The position numbers and the translations under genes are program-made. This document shows positions 38,622 through 47,450 of a stretch of DNA of 64,000 nt, one piece after another (within the stretch, counting starts at the first letter, position 1; each line of letters starts with the position of its first letter). The notes below the pieces were generated by a model. The model made no database searches. It saw only the letters and a list, made by a program, of their open reading frames with translations, and was not told where the DNA came from. The DNA lies in the NCBI RefSeq assembly GCF_001418255.1, contig NZ_LIPV01000002.1, positions 248,001 to 312,000 of the forward strand. Direction: 5' to 3'. This stretch comes from Thiomonas bhubaneswarensis (GTDB taxonomy: Bacteria > Pseudomonadota > Gammaproteobacteria > Burkholderiales > Burkholderiaceae_C).

Positions 38622-38788
38622 TAGGAGTCTGTCGGACTTGAGGATCGCGGGCTGCAAAATGGGCCTGCGGCGCCCTGCGGCAGCGGCTTTTTGCCTCATA
38701 GTCCCGGTATGGGGCTGCAAATCCGCCGCCACATGGCATCCGCAGGCCCATTTTTCGCCATCCGCGCCCCAAGCCCGACAGACTCCTA
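38622..38788. repeat. Long imperfect palindrome, copy B (MITE/REP-like)
   Basis: About 167 bases closely resembling copy A at 32628 along the whole length. Ends are TAGGAGTCTGTCGG and CCGACAGACTCCTA. An inner AAAATGGGCCTGCGG is perfectly repeated in inverted orientation. Copies A and B differ by a compensatory pair change in the ends. No gene inside is supported. Confidence 0.88.
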
Positions 38789-38820
38789 GCGACCCGCAGG
38801 CGCGCCATGCAAAGCGCAGG

Positions 38821-38852
38821 CAAAAAAAACCCAGGTCGGTGAGGACCTGGGT
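38821..38852 (-). terminator. Strong rho-independent terminator reading leftward
   Basis: Nine-base-pair stem ACCCAGGTC (38829-38837) with GACCTGGGT (38844-38852); eight As on the plus strand (38822-38829) give the T-run on the minus strand. It would end a transcript coming from the tRNA-Thr side. Confidence 0.85.
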
Positions 38853-39073
38853 GAATTGCACACTCCCTGAAAGAGCCAGTAAAGGCTCGGTCACTATTTG
38901 ATACAAATTGAGACGCGTTGTCCAGTTTCGCGTTTATCCGACTCGTTCGTACAGGAATTGGGGGTTTTGTCCGCGTCCGACAGCGTGACAGCATGGGCTA
39001 TGGGGAAGGCGCATTCAGGGGTGAGGCAAGGGCGGGCCATCGTGCCGCATGCTCGCAAATTCCCGACTGAAAC
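38853..39073. other. Gap downstream of tRNA-Thr without a supported gene
   Basis: About 220 bases between tRNA-Thr and its terminator. No open frame with a ribosome-binding site or family match is seen. A short GAGCC/GGCTC hairpin lies at 38873-38888. It could be the trailer of the tRNA transcript or a small RNA. Confidence 0.4.
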
Positions 39074-39149
39074 TGGTGCCGACTATCCGAATCGAACGGA
39101 TGACCTACCGCTTACAAGGCGGTTGCTCTACCAGCTGAGCTAAGTCGGC
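39074..39149 (-). tRNA. tRNA-Thr (anticodon UGU)
   Basis: 76-base cloverleaf. Acceptor GCCGACT pairs with AGTCGGC and an encoded CCA end is present. D-arm AGCTCAGCTGGTAGAGC, anticodon loop CTTGTAA (anticodon TGT) between CCGC/GCGG arms, and T-arm TTCGATTC are visible. Confidence 0.97.
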
Positions 39150-39185
39150 AGGGGCGCCGGTCGGCGCCGTGTTGCGTGTTGAAAA

Positions 39186-39707
39186 CTATTTCACGCGGGT
39201 GAGGTGCGTGCCACCGGGACGTGGCGGGGTGGCTGGCGGTTCCGGGGGCGGGTTGTCCGTCTCGGATGGGGTCGATTCTACCGGGCGCAGTCTTACTGGC
39301 TTGGCAGGGGGGGGCGAGTCTTCCTGGTCGGCTGCGGCGGGAGCGTCGTTGCGCTCGTCGAGTGCGTCTGTCTCGGAGGCGGCTTCCACAGGAAAGGCCA
39401 TGCCCTGGCTGTTTTCACGCGCGTAAATCGCAGAGACCTGGGCGATGGGGACGAGGATGTCGCGGGCAACGCCGCCGAATCGAGCCTTGAAGCGGATTTC
39501 GTCGTTGCCGATGTTCAGGCCGCTGGTGGCATCGAAGCTGATGTTCAGAACGATTTCGCCGTTTTTCACGAACTCCAGCGGCACGCGGGCGCCCGGGCCG
39601 ACCTGAACGGCGAGATACGGCGTCAGGCCGTTGTCCGTGCACCATTCGTAAAGGGCGCGGATCAGGTAGGGCTTGGTCGAGCCGATGTCTTGCGAACCAC
39701 TGTCCAT
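39186..39707 (-). CDS. sspB: ClpXP protease specificity-enhancing factor SspB
   Basis: Adaptor delivering ssrA-tagged proteins to ClpXP, 173 residues from ATG 39707. N-terminal fold motif STKPYLIRALYEWCTDNGLTPYL and ARFGGVARDILVPI are family-typical; a long acidic/Pro-rich linker ends in the ClpX-binding-like tail (HLTRVK). Follows sspA. Confidence 0.95.
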   Translation of the reverse strand: MDSGSQDIGSTKPYLIRALYEWCTDNGLTPYLAVQVGPGARVPLEFVKNGEIVLNISFDATSGLNIGNDEIRFKARFGGVARDILVPIAQVSAIYARENSQGMAFPVEAASETDALDERNDAPAAADQEDSPPPAKPVRLRPVESTPSETDNPPPEPPATPPRPGGTHLTRVK

Positions 39708-39724
39708 CACGATGCACCGGGCGC

Positions 39725-40336
39725 CTATTTGCGCATGATCTTCTCGGAGGGCGTCAGCGCCTCGATGTAGGCCGGGCGCTGGAAAATGCGCTCGGCATAC
39801 TTGGCCAGAGGCAGTGCCGATTTGGGCAGATCGATGCCGTAGTGATCCAGGCGCCAAAGCAGCGGGGCGATGGCGACATCGAGCATGGAGAAGTCTTCGC
39901 CCAGCATGTATTTGTTTTTCAGGAACACCGGCGCCAGTTGCGTCAGACGATCGCGAATGGCGCTGCGGGCCTTTTCGAGGGCCTTCTCGTTGGACTTGGT
40001 TGCGCGCGATTCCAGGGTGCTGACGTGCACGAACAGTTCCTTTTCGAAGTTGAACAGGAACAGCCGCACGCGGGCGCGGGCGACCGGATCGCCGGGCATG
40101 AGCTGGGGATGCGGGAAGCGCTCGTCGATGTACTCGTTGATGATGTTGGACTCGTACAGAATGAGATCGCGCTCGACCAGGATGGGCACCTGACCGTAGG
40201 GGTTCATGACGCTGACATCCTCAGGTTTGTTGAAGAGATCGACGTCACGGATTTCGAAATCCATGCCTTTCTCGAACAGCACGAAGCGGCAACGCTGCGA
40301 AAACGGGCAGGTCGTGCCGGAATAGAGCACCATCAT
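39725..40336 (-). CDS. sspA: Stringent starvation protein A (GST-fold)
   Basis: RNA-polymerase-associated GST-like protein of 203 residues. SGTTCPFSQRCRFVLFEKG thioredoxin-fold N-terminus and NPYGQVPILVERD are SspA signatures; the helical C-terminal half includes DFSMLDVAIAPLLWRLD. ATG 40336 has an AGGAG upstream. Cotranscribed with sspB. Confidence 0.96.
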   Translation of the reverse strand: MMVLYSGTTCPFSQRCRFVLFEKGMDFEIRDVDLFNKPEDVSVMNPYGQVPILVERDLILYESNIINEYIDERFPHPQLMPGDPVARARVRLFLFNFEKELFVHVSTLESRATKSNEKALEKARSAIRDRLTQLAPVFLKNKYMLGEDFSMLDVAIAPLLWRLDHYGIDLPKSALPLAKYAERIFQRPAYIEALTPSEKIMRK

Positions 40337-40359
40337 GAATACAGACTCCTGTCAGGCTC

Positions 40360-40390
40360 AAAAAAGCAGAACGGGGTGGCATGCCACCCC
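40360..40390 (-). terminator. Rho-independent terminator of petABC
   Basis: An 18-base perfect palindrome GGGGTGGCATGCCACCCC (40373-40390) followed on the minus strand by GTTCTGC and a T-run. It lies between petC and sspA, so the bc1 and ssp genes are separate transcription units. Confidence 0.88.
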
Positions 40391-40432
40391 GGTGAATCGG
40401 ATTGCGCCGCCGCAGCTGCGGTCGGCTGCCGG

Positions 40433-41263
40433 TTATGTGACGTCTTTCCAGTATTCGGACTTCAGTTTCCAGGTGATGAAGCTGAACAATCCGAGGAAGA
40501 TGAGCACTATGACGCCAAGGCGCTTGCGCAGCAGCTGGTCGGGCTCGGCCATCCATTGCATGTAGGCGACGAGGTCGGCAACTGTCGAATCATACTCGGT
40601 TGTCGTCTCGCTGCCCTGGGTGAGCTGGGTGTAGCCGGCAAAGGTCTTGAGCTTCACAGCGGGGTCGGACGGGTCGGGACCGATCTGGAAGTTGGCCGCG
40701 CGCTCGCCCTGCAGCATCCAGAGGGGGTTAGGCATGCCCACACCGGGGAAGACCAGGTTGTTCCAACCCGTCGGCCGGGTGTCGTCGCGGTAGAAGGTGC
40801 GCAGATAGGTGTAGAGATAGTCTGCGCCGCTGCCCCGATGCGAAGCCAGGGCCTTGGTGATGATGGACAGATCGGGCGGCTCGGTGCCGAACCATTTCTC
40901 GGCCTGCGCCGGGGTCATGGCCACGCGCATGGTGTCGCCGATCTTGGCGTCGCCGAACATGAGGTTGTGCTGGATCTGGTCGTCGTTGAGGCCAATGCCA
41001 CGCAGACTTTCATACCGCATGTATTTGGCCGAATGGCAGCCGATGCAGTAATTGACGAACAGTCGCGCGCCGTTCTGCAGGGCGAGCACGTTGTTGACCC
41101 GGTAGGGCGCGTGATCGAGCGGAATTTCTTGTTCCTCCGAGGCGGCGTTGGCCATGCCTTGCAGCATCAACCCGAGCAGCAGACCCAGACACAGACGGCG
41201 CAGGTTGGGGGGCAGGAGAGGGCGCAGAAGGGGGCGCAGGAGAGCGGTCATGGTCGCGGGCAT
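40433..41263 (-). CDS. petC: Cytochrome c1 of the bc1 complex
   Basis: Periplasmic c-type cytochrome of complex III, 276 residues. Signal peptide (about 5-40, ending MANA), heme motif CIGCH (Cys73, Cys76, His77), a C-terminal anchor helix (LGVIVLIFLGLFSFI). The start overlaps the petB stop by one base (TGATG). Confidence 0.96.
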   Translation of the reverse strand: MPATMTALLRPLLRPLLPPNLRRLCLGLLLGLMLQGMANAASEEQEIPLDHAPYRVNNVLALQNGARLFVNYCIGCHSAKYMRYESLRGIGLNDDQIQHNLMFGDAKIGDTMRVAMTPAQAEKWFGTEPPDLSIITKALASHRGSGADYLYTYLRTFYRDDTRPTGWNNLVFPGVGMPNPLWMLQGERAANFQIGPDPSDPAVKLKTFAGYTQLTQGSETTTEYDSTVADLVAYMQWMAEPDQLLRKRLGVIVLIFLGLFSFITWKLKSEYWKDVT

Positions 41264-42666
41264 CAGTGGGCCTTGTAAGTCAGGCGTTGCGGCACGGGCT
41301 TGAACTCTCCCAATCGACTCCACCAGGGCATGAGGAAGAAGAAGCTGAAGTACAGCAGGGTGCAGGTCAGCGCCACCGCGTAGGCCACAGGGGAGGGCGG
41401 CTGGATGCCGAAATAGCCCAGCACGACGAAGTTGATGGCAAACAGGGTGTAGACGGCTCGGTGCCAGGTGGGGCGGTAGCGGATGGACTTGACCGGAGAC
41501 TTGTCCAGCCAGGGCAAGAAAAAGAAGATCACCACCGCACCGCCCATGCTGACCACGCCCCAGAACTTGGCATCCACCGTGGCCAGAGCCCAGAACAGCA
41601 AACCGCCGCCCACGACGAACAGCACGGCGCGGGTGGGCTTCGTTCTGTTGCGCCACAGCGCGAACAGTGTGGCCGCAGCCACCACGACCATCCAGATGTG
41701 CACGGTGTTGCTGGTCGTGGCACGCAGGATGGAATAGAACGGCGTGAAATACCAGACCGGCGCGATGTGCGGCGGGGTTTTCAGCGGGTTGGCCGGGATG
41801 AAGTTGTTGTGCTCGAGAAAGTAGCCGCCGAACTGCGGCGCGAAGAACACCACGGCGCAGAAGATCATCAGAAACACCGACAGCCCGAACAGATCGTGCA
41901 CGGTGTAGTAGGGATGAAACGCCACGCCGTCGCGCGGAATGCCGCGGCCATCCTTGCTGTCCTTGATTTCCACGCCGTCCGGGTTGTTCGAGCCGACCTG
42001 GTGCAGGGCGATGATGTGCGAGCCCACCAGGCCGATGAGCAGCAGCGGAATGGCGATGACATGGAAGGCGAAAAAGCGGTTCAGCGTCACGTCGCTCACC
42101 ACGTAGTCACCGCGAATCCACACCGCCAGATCGGGGCCGATGCCCGGTATGGCCGAGAACAGGTTGACGATCACCTGAGCGCCCCAGAACGACATCTGCC
42201 CCCAGGGCAGCAGGTAGCCGAAGAAGGCCTCGGCCATGAGGCACAGAAAGATCAGGCAGCCGAAGATCCAGATGAGTTCGCGCGGGGTGCGATACGAGCC
42301 GTAGATCAGCCCGCGGAACATGTGCAGATACACCACGATGAAAAACGCCGAGGCGCCCGTCGAGTGGATGTAGCGGATCAGCCAACCCCAGTTAACGTCG
42401 CGCATGATGTACTCGACCGAGCCGAAGGCCAGTGCGGCGTCGGGCTTGTAGTTCATCACCAGGAAGATGCCGCTGACGATCTGGATGGCCAGCACGACGA
42501 TGGACAGCGAGCCGAAGTAGTACCAGAAGTTGAGGTTTTTCGGCGCGTAATACTCGGTCAGGTGCGCGCTCCACAACGAGGAAAACGGAAAGCGCTTGTC
42601 CACCCAGCCGCGCAGCCCGCCGTGTTCGGGGGCTGCATGGGCGCCATGCATCGATTGATCTGCCAT
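41263..42666 (-). CDS. petB: Cytochrome b of the bc1 complex
   Basis: Eight-helix di-heme quinol oxidase subunit, 467 residues. GWLIRYIHSTGASAFFIVVYLHMFRGL and FFAFHVIAIPLLL carry the heme His ligands; WFTPFYSILRA and PxW-like PEW variant region follow. Middle gene of petABC. Confidence 0.97.
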   Translation of the reverse strand: MADQSMHGAHAAPEHGGLRGWVDKRFPFSSLWSAHLTEYYAPKNLNFWYYFGSLSIVVLAIQIVSGIFLVMNYKPDAALAFGSVEYIMRDVNWGWLIRYIHSTGASAFFIVVYLHMFRGLIYGSYRTPRELIWIFGCLIFLCLMAEAFFGYLLPWGQMSFWGAQVIVNLFSAIPGIGPDLAVWIRGDYVVSDVTLNRFFAFHVIAIPLLLIGLVGSHIIALHQVGSNNPDGVEIKDSKDGRGIPRDGVAFHPYYTVHDLFGLSVFLMIFCAVVFFAPQFGGYFLEHNNFIPANPLKTPPHIAPVWYFTPFYSILRATTSNTVHIWMVVVAAATLFALWRNRTKPTRAVLFVVGGGLLFWALATVDAKFWGVVSMGGAVVIFFFLPWLDKSPVKSIRYRPTWHRAVYTLFAINFVVLGYFGIQPPSPVAYAVALTCTLLYFSFFFLMPWWSRLGEFKPVPQRLTYKAH

Positions 42667-42724
42667 CGAGTCGTCTCCTGTTGATCTTGTGGGGGGTGTG
42701 AGGACTGTCTGAGACAGCCGGGCT

Positions 42725-43306
42725 TCAGGCTTTTTCGTGTTCGCCGATGCGCAGCTTGGTGTCGGTCACGTACATATAGGGCGGCACGACCAGGTTGTCC
42801 GGGGCGGGCATGTTCTTGAACACCCGGCCGGCCAGGTCGAACATCGAACCGTGGCAGGGGCAGAGGAAGCCACCATCCCAGTCGGAGGGCAGTGAGGGCT
42901 GCGGCCCGGGCGTGAATCGATCCACCGGCGAGCAGCCCAGGTGGGTGCAGATGCCCACGACCACCAGGTATTCCTTTTTGATCGAGCGCCACTGCGTTTG
43001 CGCCCACACCGGGGTGGGAAAGGCGGTGCGCTTGGAGTCCGGGTCGGCGACGAGCGACTGGGTTTCGTTGAGCGACTCCAGCATCGCCGGGGTGCGGTGC
43101 AGAATCCAGACCGGCTGGCCGCGCCAGAGCACCGTGATTTTCTCGGTCGGGCGCAACGAGCTGATATCGACGTCCACCGGGCCGCCCTCGGCGCGCGCCT
43201 TGGCGGAGGGGGCGAGCGAGTCGACGAAGGGAACGGCAGCCCCTCCTGCCGCCACGCAGCCGGCGCAGCCCGTTGCGATCAACCATGTGCGACGCTTTGA
43301 ATCCAT
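42725..43306 (-). CDS. petA: Rieske iron-sulfur protein of the bc1 complex
   Basis: 193 residues from ATG 43306. The twin-Arg leader SKRRTWL plus a hydrophobic helix marks a Tat-exported anchored protein. Cluster ligands: Cys120 and His122 (CTHLGC), Cys149 and His152 (CPCHGS), with Cys125/Cys151 for the disulfide. First gene of petABC. Confidence 0.97.
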   Translation of the reverse strand: MDSKRRTWLIATGCAGCVAAGGAAVPFVDSLAPSAKARAEGGPVDVDISSLRPTEKITVLWRGQPVWILHRTPAMLESLNETQSLVADPDSKRTAFPTPVWAQTQWRSIKKEYLVVVGICTHLGCSPVDRFTPGPQPSLPSDWDGGFLCPCHGSMFDLAGRVFKNMPAPDNLVVPPYMYVTDTKLRIGEHEKA

Positions 43307-43405
43307 TGTGTGACTCCGCAAAAGATGGCGCATTGTTCCCTGCCCGATCTGGCTTGGACATTAGGACAACCCTCTATAAGCGCTCACTGATTTGGGCGCC
43401 TGTCG

Positions 43406-43419
43406 TTGACAAATGTCAA
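43406..43419. promoter_or_regulatory. FNR/DNR-like palindrome upstream of petA
   Basis: TTGACAAATGTCAA fits TTGAC-N4-GTCAA, one base per arm away from the FNR consensus TTGAT-N4-ATCAA. It is centred about 106 bases upstream of the petA start. On the minus strand its TTGACA could also serve as a -35 element. Confidence 0.4.
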
Positions 43420-43490
43420 GCAGTCGCTTGTTGCGATGCAACAAAGTGAAACGTCCATGCAATCAATCCTGCACGGCGTTGGATGCGCGA

Positions 43491-45404
43491 TCAAGGGCCA
43501 GGTTCGGAGTTTTTTGGGCTCGCCGGTGCGGCGGTTGCGGGCGGTTCAAGCAAGCCGGGCTGCGCGATGGAGAGCGGGCGGCGCAGCGCCATGCGTTTGG
43601 CGTAATGTCCCTCCATGCGCTCGAGCACGCCGCAGAGAAAGCGCACCGCGTCGGCGATGTAAGGGCCCTTGTTGAGCATGGCGCACTCGGCCTGGGTGCT
43701 CATGGCCGCATCGGTCACTTCAGGCCGGGAGGGCAGGCCGCTGCGTGCCAGGGTGTCGAGAATCTGCGTGGCCCAGATCACCGGTAGGTGCGCAGCTTCG
43801 CACAGCCAGATGATTTCCTGCTGCACTTCGGACAGGCGCTCGAATCCCATCTCCACCGCCAGATCGCCGCGCGCCACCATCACCCCGACCTTGGGGTGGG
43901 CCAGCGCCTCGAGCAGAATGGCCGGAAGCTGCGCGAAGGCCTGCTGGTTTTCGATCTTGAGCACGATGCCCACATCTTCGCGGCCGTTCCGGGCGAGATG
44001 TTCGCGCAGCGCCTGCACGTCCTGCGGGCCACGTAGGAACGACAGCGCGACCAGATCGACCTGCGATGCCATGGCGCTCAAGTCATCGAGATCCTTGGCG
44101 GTCAGGGCCGGCACGTCGAACGAGGTGTCGGGAAAGTTGATGCCTTTTTCGGCGCGCAGCTTGCTGCCCTGCGGCGCGGCGTAGGTGACGCGCAGTTGCA
44201 GCGTTTGCGCCGAACGGGATTCGATGATCGCGCCGATGCGCCCATCGTCCAGCCAGACCGACTGTCCGGGCTGTGCCGCGTCAAAAGCGGCTTCGAGCGT
44301 GCAGTGGATTTGTGGCGGCGTTAGCCACCGGCCTTGCTCGTCGCGTTCGCCCGGGCTGCCGGGGAGGTCGTCTCGCGTGAGCAGCAGCGGGTCTCCCACG
44401 CGCAGGTGAAGAACGCCGGCAACTTCGGGTACACCGGCGAAGCGGGCGACGCATAGAGCGCCACCTTGCTCGTCGCACAGGCTGAAGGGCAAGCCCTCTT
44501 CAATGTACGCGGCACGGTCGAAGGCGAAGCGCAAAAGGGCACCGTCGCGCGCCATCAGTCTGGCATGGCGTGCGCGGCCGCGCGTGTCGGTGAAGTGCAG
44601 CGTGAGCGGGTCGGGAAAGACCGCGGCGAGCGCGGGTTGCGCGTCTGCTGCGCAAAGCACGGGCGCTGTGGTGTGGCGGGTCGGCACGGGGCCATCGCCG
44701 CACCACAGGTCGAGCAGGGCGGGGGCCAGCGTCTGGCCGCGCAGATCGCGCTGCGGCCGCAGGTGCAGCACGCGGCCCTGCGGTGTCACGCTGCCCGTGC
44801 GGGATTTCGGCCCGGCCAGGTCAATCTGCACCAGCGCCGGGCCGACGGGCGTGGGCGGGGCGGCCCGCACCAGCGCGGCCATGCGACGCCAGGTCGGTGC
44901 GTCGTCGTGGGCGCAGTTGATGCGGGCAATGTCCATGCCGGCAGCCACCAGCTCGCCGAGCTGCTGTGAGTCGGTGTCGTGGCTGTCCAGGGTCACCATG
45001 ATGCGAACATCGCGCTTGTCGCGCGGCGGGTTGAGCAAGGCTGTGGCGTTGTCTTGCAGCAGCCGCGCGCCGGTGGCGAAGGTGCAGCAGGAAGCAGGGG
45101 GCGACGCGGGGGTATGGCCGACCATCTCCGCAAGCCGCGTGGCCACGGCCTGCAGCGAGGCGAGAACGTGCGGCTCCAGATAACCGAGTGAAGACAGGCC
45201 GAGCTGCGCGAGCCGCATTTGCAGCGGGCGCAGATCCACCCGGCGCACCGCGAGGTAGTGCAGCAGGTTGCGGGCGCTGATTCTCCGCGCTTCGGGAAAT
45301 GCGGCGAGGCGTTCGGCCTGGGCTTGTTCGGCCGCGAGAGCGGCGTCGCGCAGGTGCAAGACCTGCTGCAGAAGTTCCTCTGCGCCGCGCGTGAATGCGT
45401 TCAT
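43491..45404 (-). CDS. Divergent pyruvate kinase-like protein
   Basis: 637 residues. From about 133 it follows the pyruvate kinase barrel: IARINCAH (NFSH region), DLAGPKSRTG, FPDTSFDVPALTAKD, VLKIENQQ (Lys483, Glu485), MVARGDLAVE (Asp514), and ATQILDTLARSGLPSRPEVTDAAM (Thr546). Phosphoryl-transfer and metal residues are largely kept. It differs in three ways: a 130-residue helical N-terminal extension, a B-domain roughly twice the usual length (about 200-425), and no C-terminal allosteric domain. A true pyruvate kinase or a specialised relative are both possible. Confidence 0.75.
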   Translation of the reverse strand: MNAFTRGAEELLQQVLHLRDAALAAEQAQAERLAAFPEARRISARNLLHYLAVRRVDLRPLQMRLAQLGLSSLGYLEPHVLASLQAVATRLAEMVGHTPASPPASCCTFATGARLLQDNATALLNPPRDKRDVRIMVTLDSHDTDSQQLGELVAAGMDIARINCAHDDAPTWRRMAALVRAAPPTPVGPALVQIDLAGPKSRTGSVTPQGRVLHLRPQRDLRGQTLAPALLDLWCGDGPVPTRHTTAPVLCAADAQPALAAVFPDPLTLHFTDTRGRARHARLMARDGALLRFAFDRAAYIEEGLPFSLCDEQGGALCVARFAGVPEVAGVLHLRVGDPLLLTRDDLPGSPGERDEQGRWLTPPQIHCTLEAAFDAAQPGQSVWLDDGRIGAIIESRSAQTLQLRVTYAAPQGSKLRAEKGINFPDTSFDVPALTAKDLDDLSAMASQVDLVALSFLRGPQDVQALREHLARNGREDVGIVLKIENQQAFAQLPAILLEALAHPKVGVMVARGDLAVEMGFERLSEVQQEIIWLCEAAHLPVIWATQILDTLARSGLPSRPEVTDAAMSTQAECAMLNKGPYIADAVRFLCGVLERMEGHYAKRMALRRPLSIAQPGLLEPPATAAPASPKNSEPGP

Positions 45405-45587
45405 CAGACGGTCATGGAATGGCTGCGATGATGCGCATTCATAGCATGGGCGTGTGTCAGTCCACTTTCACAGTGGGTTTGCAATCAGCGTTTCTGAATA
45501 GCCGCGATGGGCCTGATGAACCATCGGCGGCATTGGCGATGCAGGCCTTAGGTGGCGTCATGAGCGAGGCGCCAGGCCCGCGACGGT

Positions 45588-46484
45588 TTAGAACCGCTCG
45601 TCGTCGCGCAGATAGCGCCACTGACCCGGCGGCAGCGCGCCCAGGCGCACCTGACCCATGCGCACGCGCTTGAGGCCGGTCACGCGCAGGCCCACCAGCT
45701 CGCACATGCGGCGGATCTGCCGCTTCTTGCCCTCGCGCAGCACAAAGCGCAATTGCTGCGGGTTAATCCATTCCACCTGCGCTGGCCGCAGCGGCTGGCC
45801 GTCGAGTGCAAGGCCGTGGCGTAGCAGGGCGAGTCGGCTCTCGGGAAAGGCGGCCTGCACGTCTTCATCGCTCTTGTCTCGGGCCGGTGTATCGGCCAGG
45901 CTGACCCGCACCAGATACTCCTTCTCGATGGCGCTGTCCTCGCCGATGAGCTGACGGGCGATGCGGCCGTCCTGGGTAAGCACCAGCAGGCCGGTGGAGT
46001 CGATGTCGAGCCGACCGGCCACCGCCAGATGGCGCAGGTGAGTCCGTGAGAACGACATCGGCGCGTCGCATTCCGACCAGCGGGTTTCAGCCTTGATGAG
46101 CGCGGCCGCCGGGGTGTAGCCGTGTTCGGCCTGCGCGCTGACGTAGCCCACAGGCTTGTGCAGCAGGATGGTGACCTGCGACGCCTGCTGGTGCTGCGCC
46201 GCTTTGCGGATGACGATGCGCGCAGCCGGCAGATGCGCGGCCACCTTGGTGCCCAGCACGGCGGGCACGCCGTCGAGCAGCACCCAGCCGCGTTCGATCC
46301 ACTCGTCCGCCACACGGCGAGAGGCCAGGCCGAGTTCGGCCATGCGCTTGGACAGGCGCACGCTGGGGTCGGCGTCCGGTGCGGGCGGCTGCGAAGCCGC
46401 CGTGGCAGTGCGCTGCGTGGTTGCGGCGCTCTGCCGCAAGGGGCGTCCAGGCCAGGAGGAGGCGGGGCGGTGCTTGGTGGGCAT
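45588..46484 (-). CDS. rRNA large-subunit pseudouridine synthase (RsuA/RluB/E/F family)
   Basis: 298 residues from ATG 46484; a much longer frame upstream is spurious. An N-terminal basic tail, S4 RNA-binding domain ([21 protein letters not shown]), catalytic motif [14 protein letters not shown] with the Asp nucleophile, and [28 protein letters not shown]. RluF is the closest type by eye, but the exact target uridine is not assured. Confidence 0.9.
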   Translation of the reverse strand: MPTKHRPASSWPGRPLRQSAATTQRTATAASQPPAPDADPSVRLSKRMAELGLASRRVADEWIERGWVLLDGVPAVLGTKVAAHLPAARIVIRKAAQHQQASQVTILLHKPVGYVSAQAEHGYTPAAALIKAETRWSECDAPMSFSRTHLRHLAVAGRLDIDSTGLLVLTQDGRIARQLIGEDSAIEKEYLVRVSLADTPARDKSDEDVQAAFPESRLALLRHGLALDGQPLRPAQVEWINPQQLRFVLREGKKRQIRRMCELVGLRVTGLKRVRMGQVRLGALPPGQWRYLRDDERF

Positions 46485-46498
46485 GGCAGGGCAGCGGC

Positions 46499-47449
46499 TC
46501 AGGGATCGACGCCGGGAGCGCATGGCGCGCTGCGCATGCGGGTACGTAGACTGCCGAGCAGAGCGCGCAAGGGCAACTGCGACACCACCAGACCGCAGAA
46601 CACCAGCAGGCAGCCGATCATCGCGCGGCCATCGAGCGACTGCCCCAGCACCAGCCAGGCGGCCAGCGCGGCGAAGACGCCCTCCATGCTGAAGATCACG
46701 GCGGCATGCGCGGGAATGGCGTGCCGCTGCGCCACGACCTGCAGGGTGTAGGCCACGCCAACCGACAGCGCACCACCGTAAAACAGCGGCCACGCGGCCC
46801 TCCAGAGGGCGTCCAGGCTCAGTGTTTCGACCATTGCCCCGGCGCTCAGGCAGAGCAGGCCGCAGACGAGGAACTGGGTCACCGCGAGCTGCAGCGGGTC
46901 GTGCCGTGGCGCAACCCGCCCGAGCAGCAGGATTTGACCCGTGATGAACAGCGCGCCGCCGAGCTCCAGCCAGTCGCCGTGGCGCACGCTGTAGCCGGCG
47001 CGCACGCTCAGGAAGTACATGCCGACGACCGCGAGCACGGCGCCCAGCCACACCCCCACGCCGACGCGCCGACCCCACAGCAGGCCGAGCAGCGGCACCA
47101 GCACGACATACAGCGAGCTGATGAAGCCGGCATTGGCCACCGTGGTCGATTCCAGCCCGATCTGCTGCAAGGAGATGGAGATGGCCACCACCACGCCGAG
47201 CATGCCGCCATCGCGCAACAGGCTGCGGGCGTTGGAATGCGGATGCGCGGCCGCATCGGGACGTCGGCGCAGCGCCATGAAGCCCATGACCACAGCAGCG
47301 CCCAGCACGAAGCGTAGGCCCGTGTAATAGAACGGGCCGATGGTGCCGATGCTCGCGGTCTGGGCGACGAAGGCCGAGCCCCAGATCAGCGAGGCCAGCA
47401 GCATCAGGCAGCTGGCGCGCAGAGAAGCGGTGGAGGTGGACATGCGCAT
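46499..47449 (-). CDS. EamA-family (DMT) transporter
   Basis: Inner-membrane exporter-type protein, 316 residues with ten predicted helices in two EamA repeats ([36 protein letters not shown]). Metabolite or drug export is usual for the family; substrate unknown. Palindromic element C begins two bases before its start. Confidence 0.9.
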   Translation of the reverse strand: MRMSTSTASLRASCLMLLASLIWGSAFVAQTASIGTIGPFYYTGLRFVLGAAVVMGFMALRRRPDAAAHPHSNARSLLRDGGMLGVVVAISISLQQIGLESTTVANAGFISSLYVVLVPLLGLLWGRRVGVGVWLGAVLAVVGMYFLSVRAGYSVRHGDWLELGGALFITGQILLLGRVAPRHDPLQLAVTQFLVCGLLCLSAGAMVETLSLDALWRAAWPLFYGGALSVGVAYTLQVVAQRHAIPAHAAVIFSMEGVFAALAAWLVLGQSLDGRAMIGCLLVFCGLVVSQLPLRALLGSLRTRMRSAPCAPGVDP

Positions 47450-47450
47450 A

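Noticed and set aside
38616-38906. A 96-residue minus-strand frame crossing the terminator and palindrome B
   Set aside because: It reads through a strong terminator and a repeat; no ribosome-binding site or family match.
38989-39005. GGGCTATGGGG near tRNA-Thr as a remnant of the palindromic family
   Set aside because: Only an 11-base match, without recognisable arms; probably chance.
39074-39149. tRNA-Thr as an integration site of a mobile element
   Set aside because: No duplicated tRNA 3' end, integrase or phage genes are in the neighbourhood.
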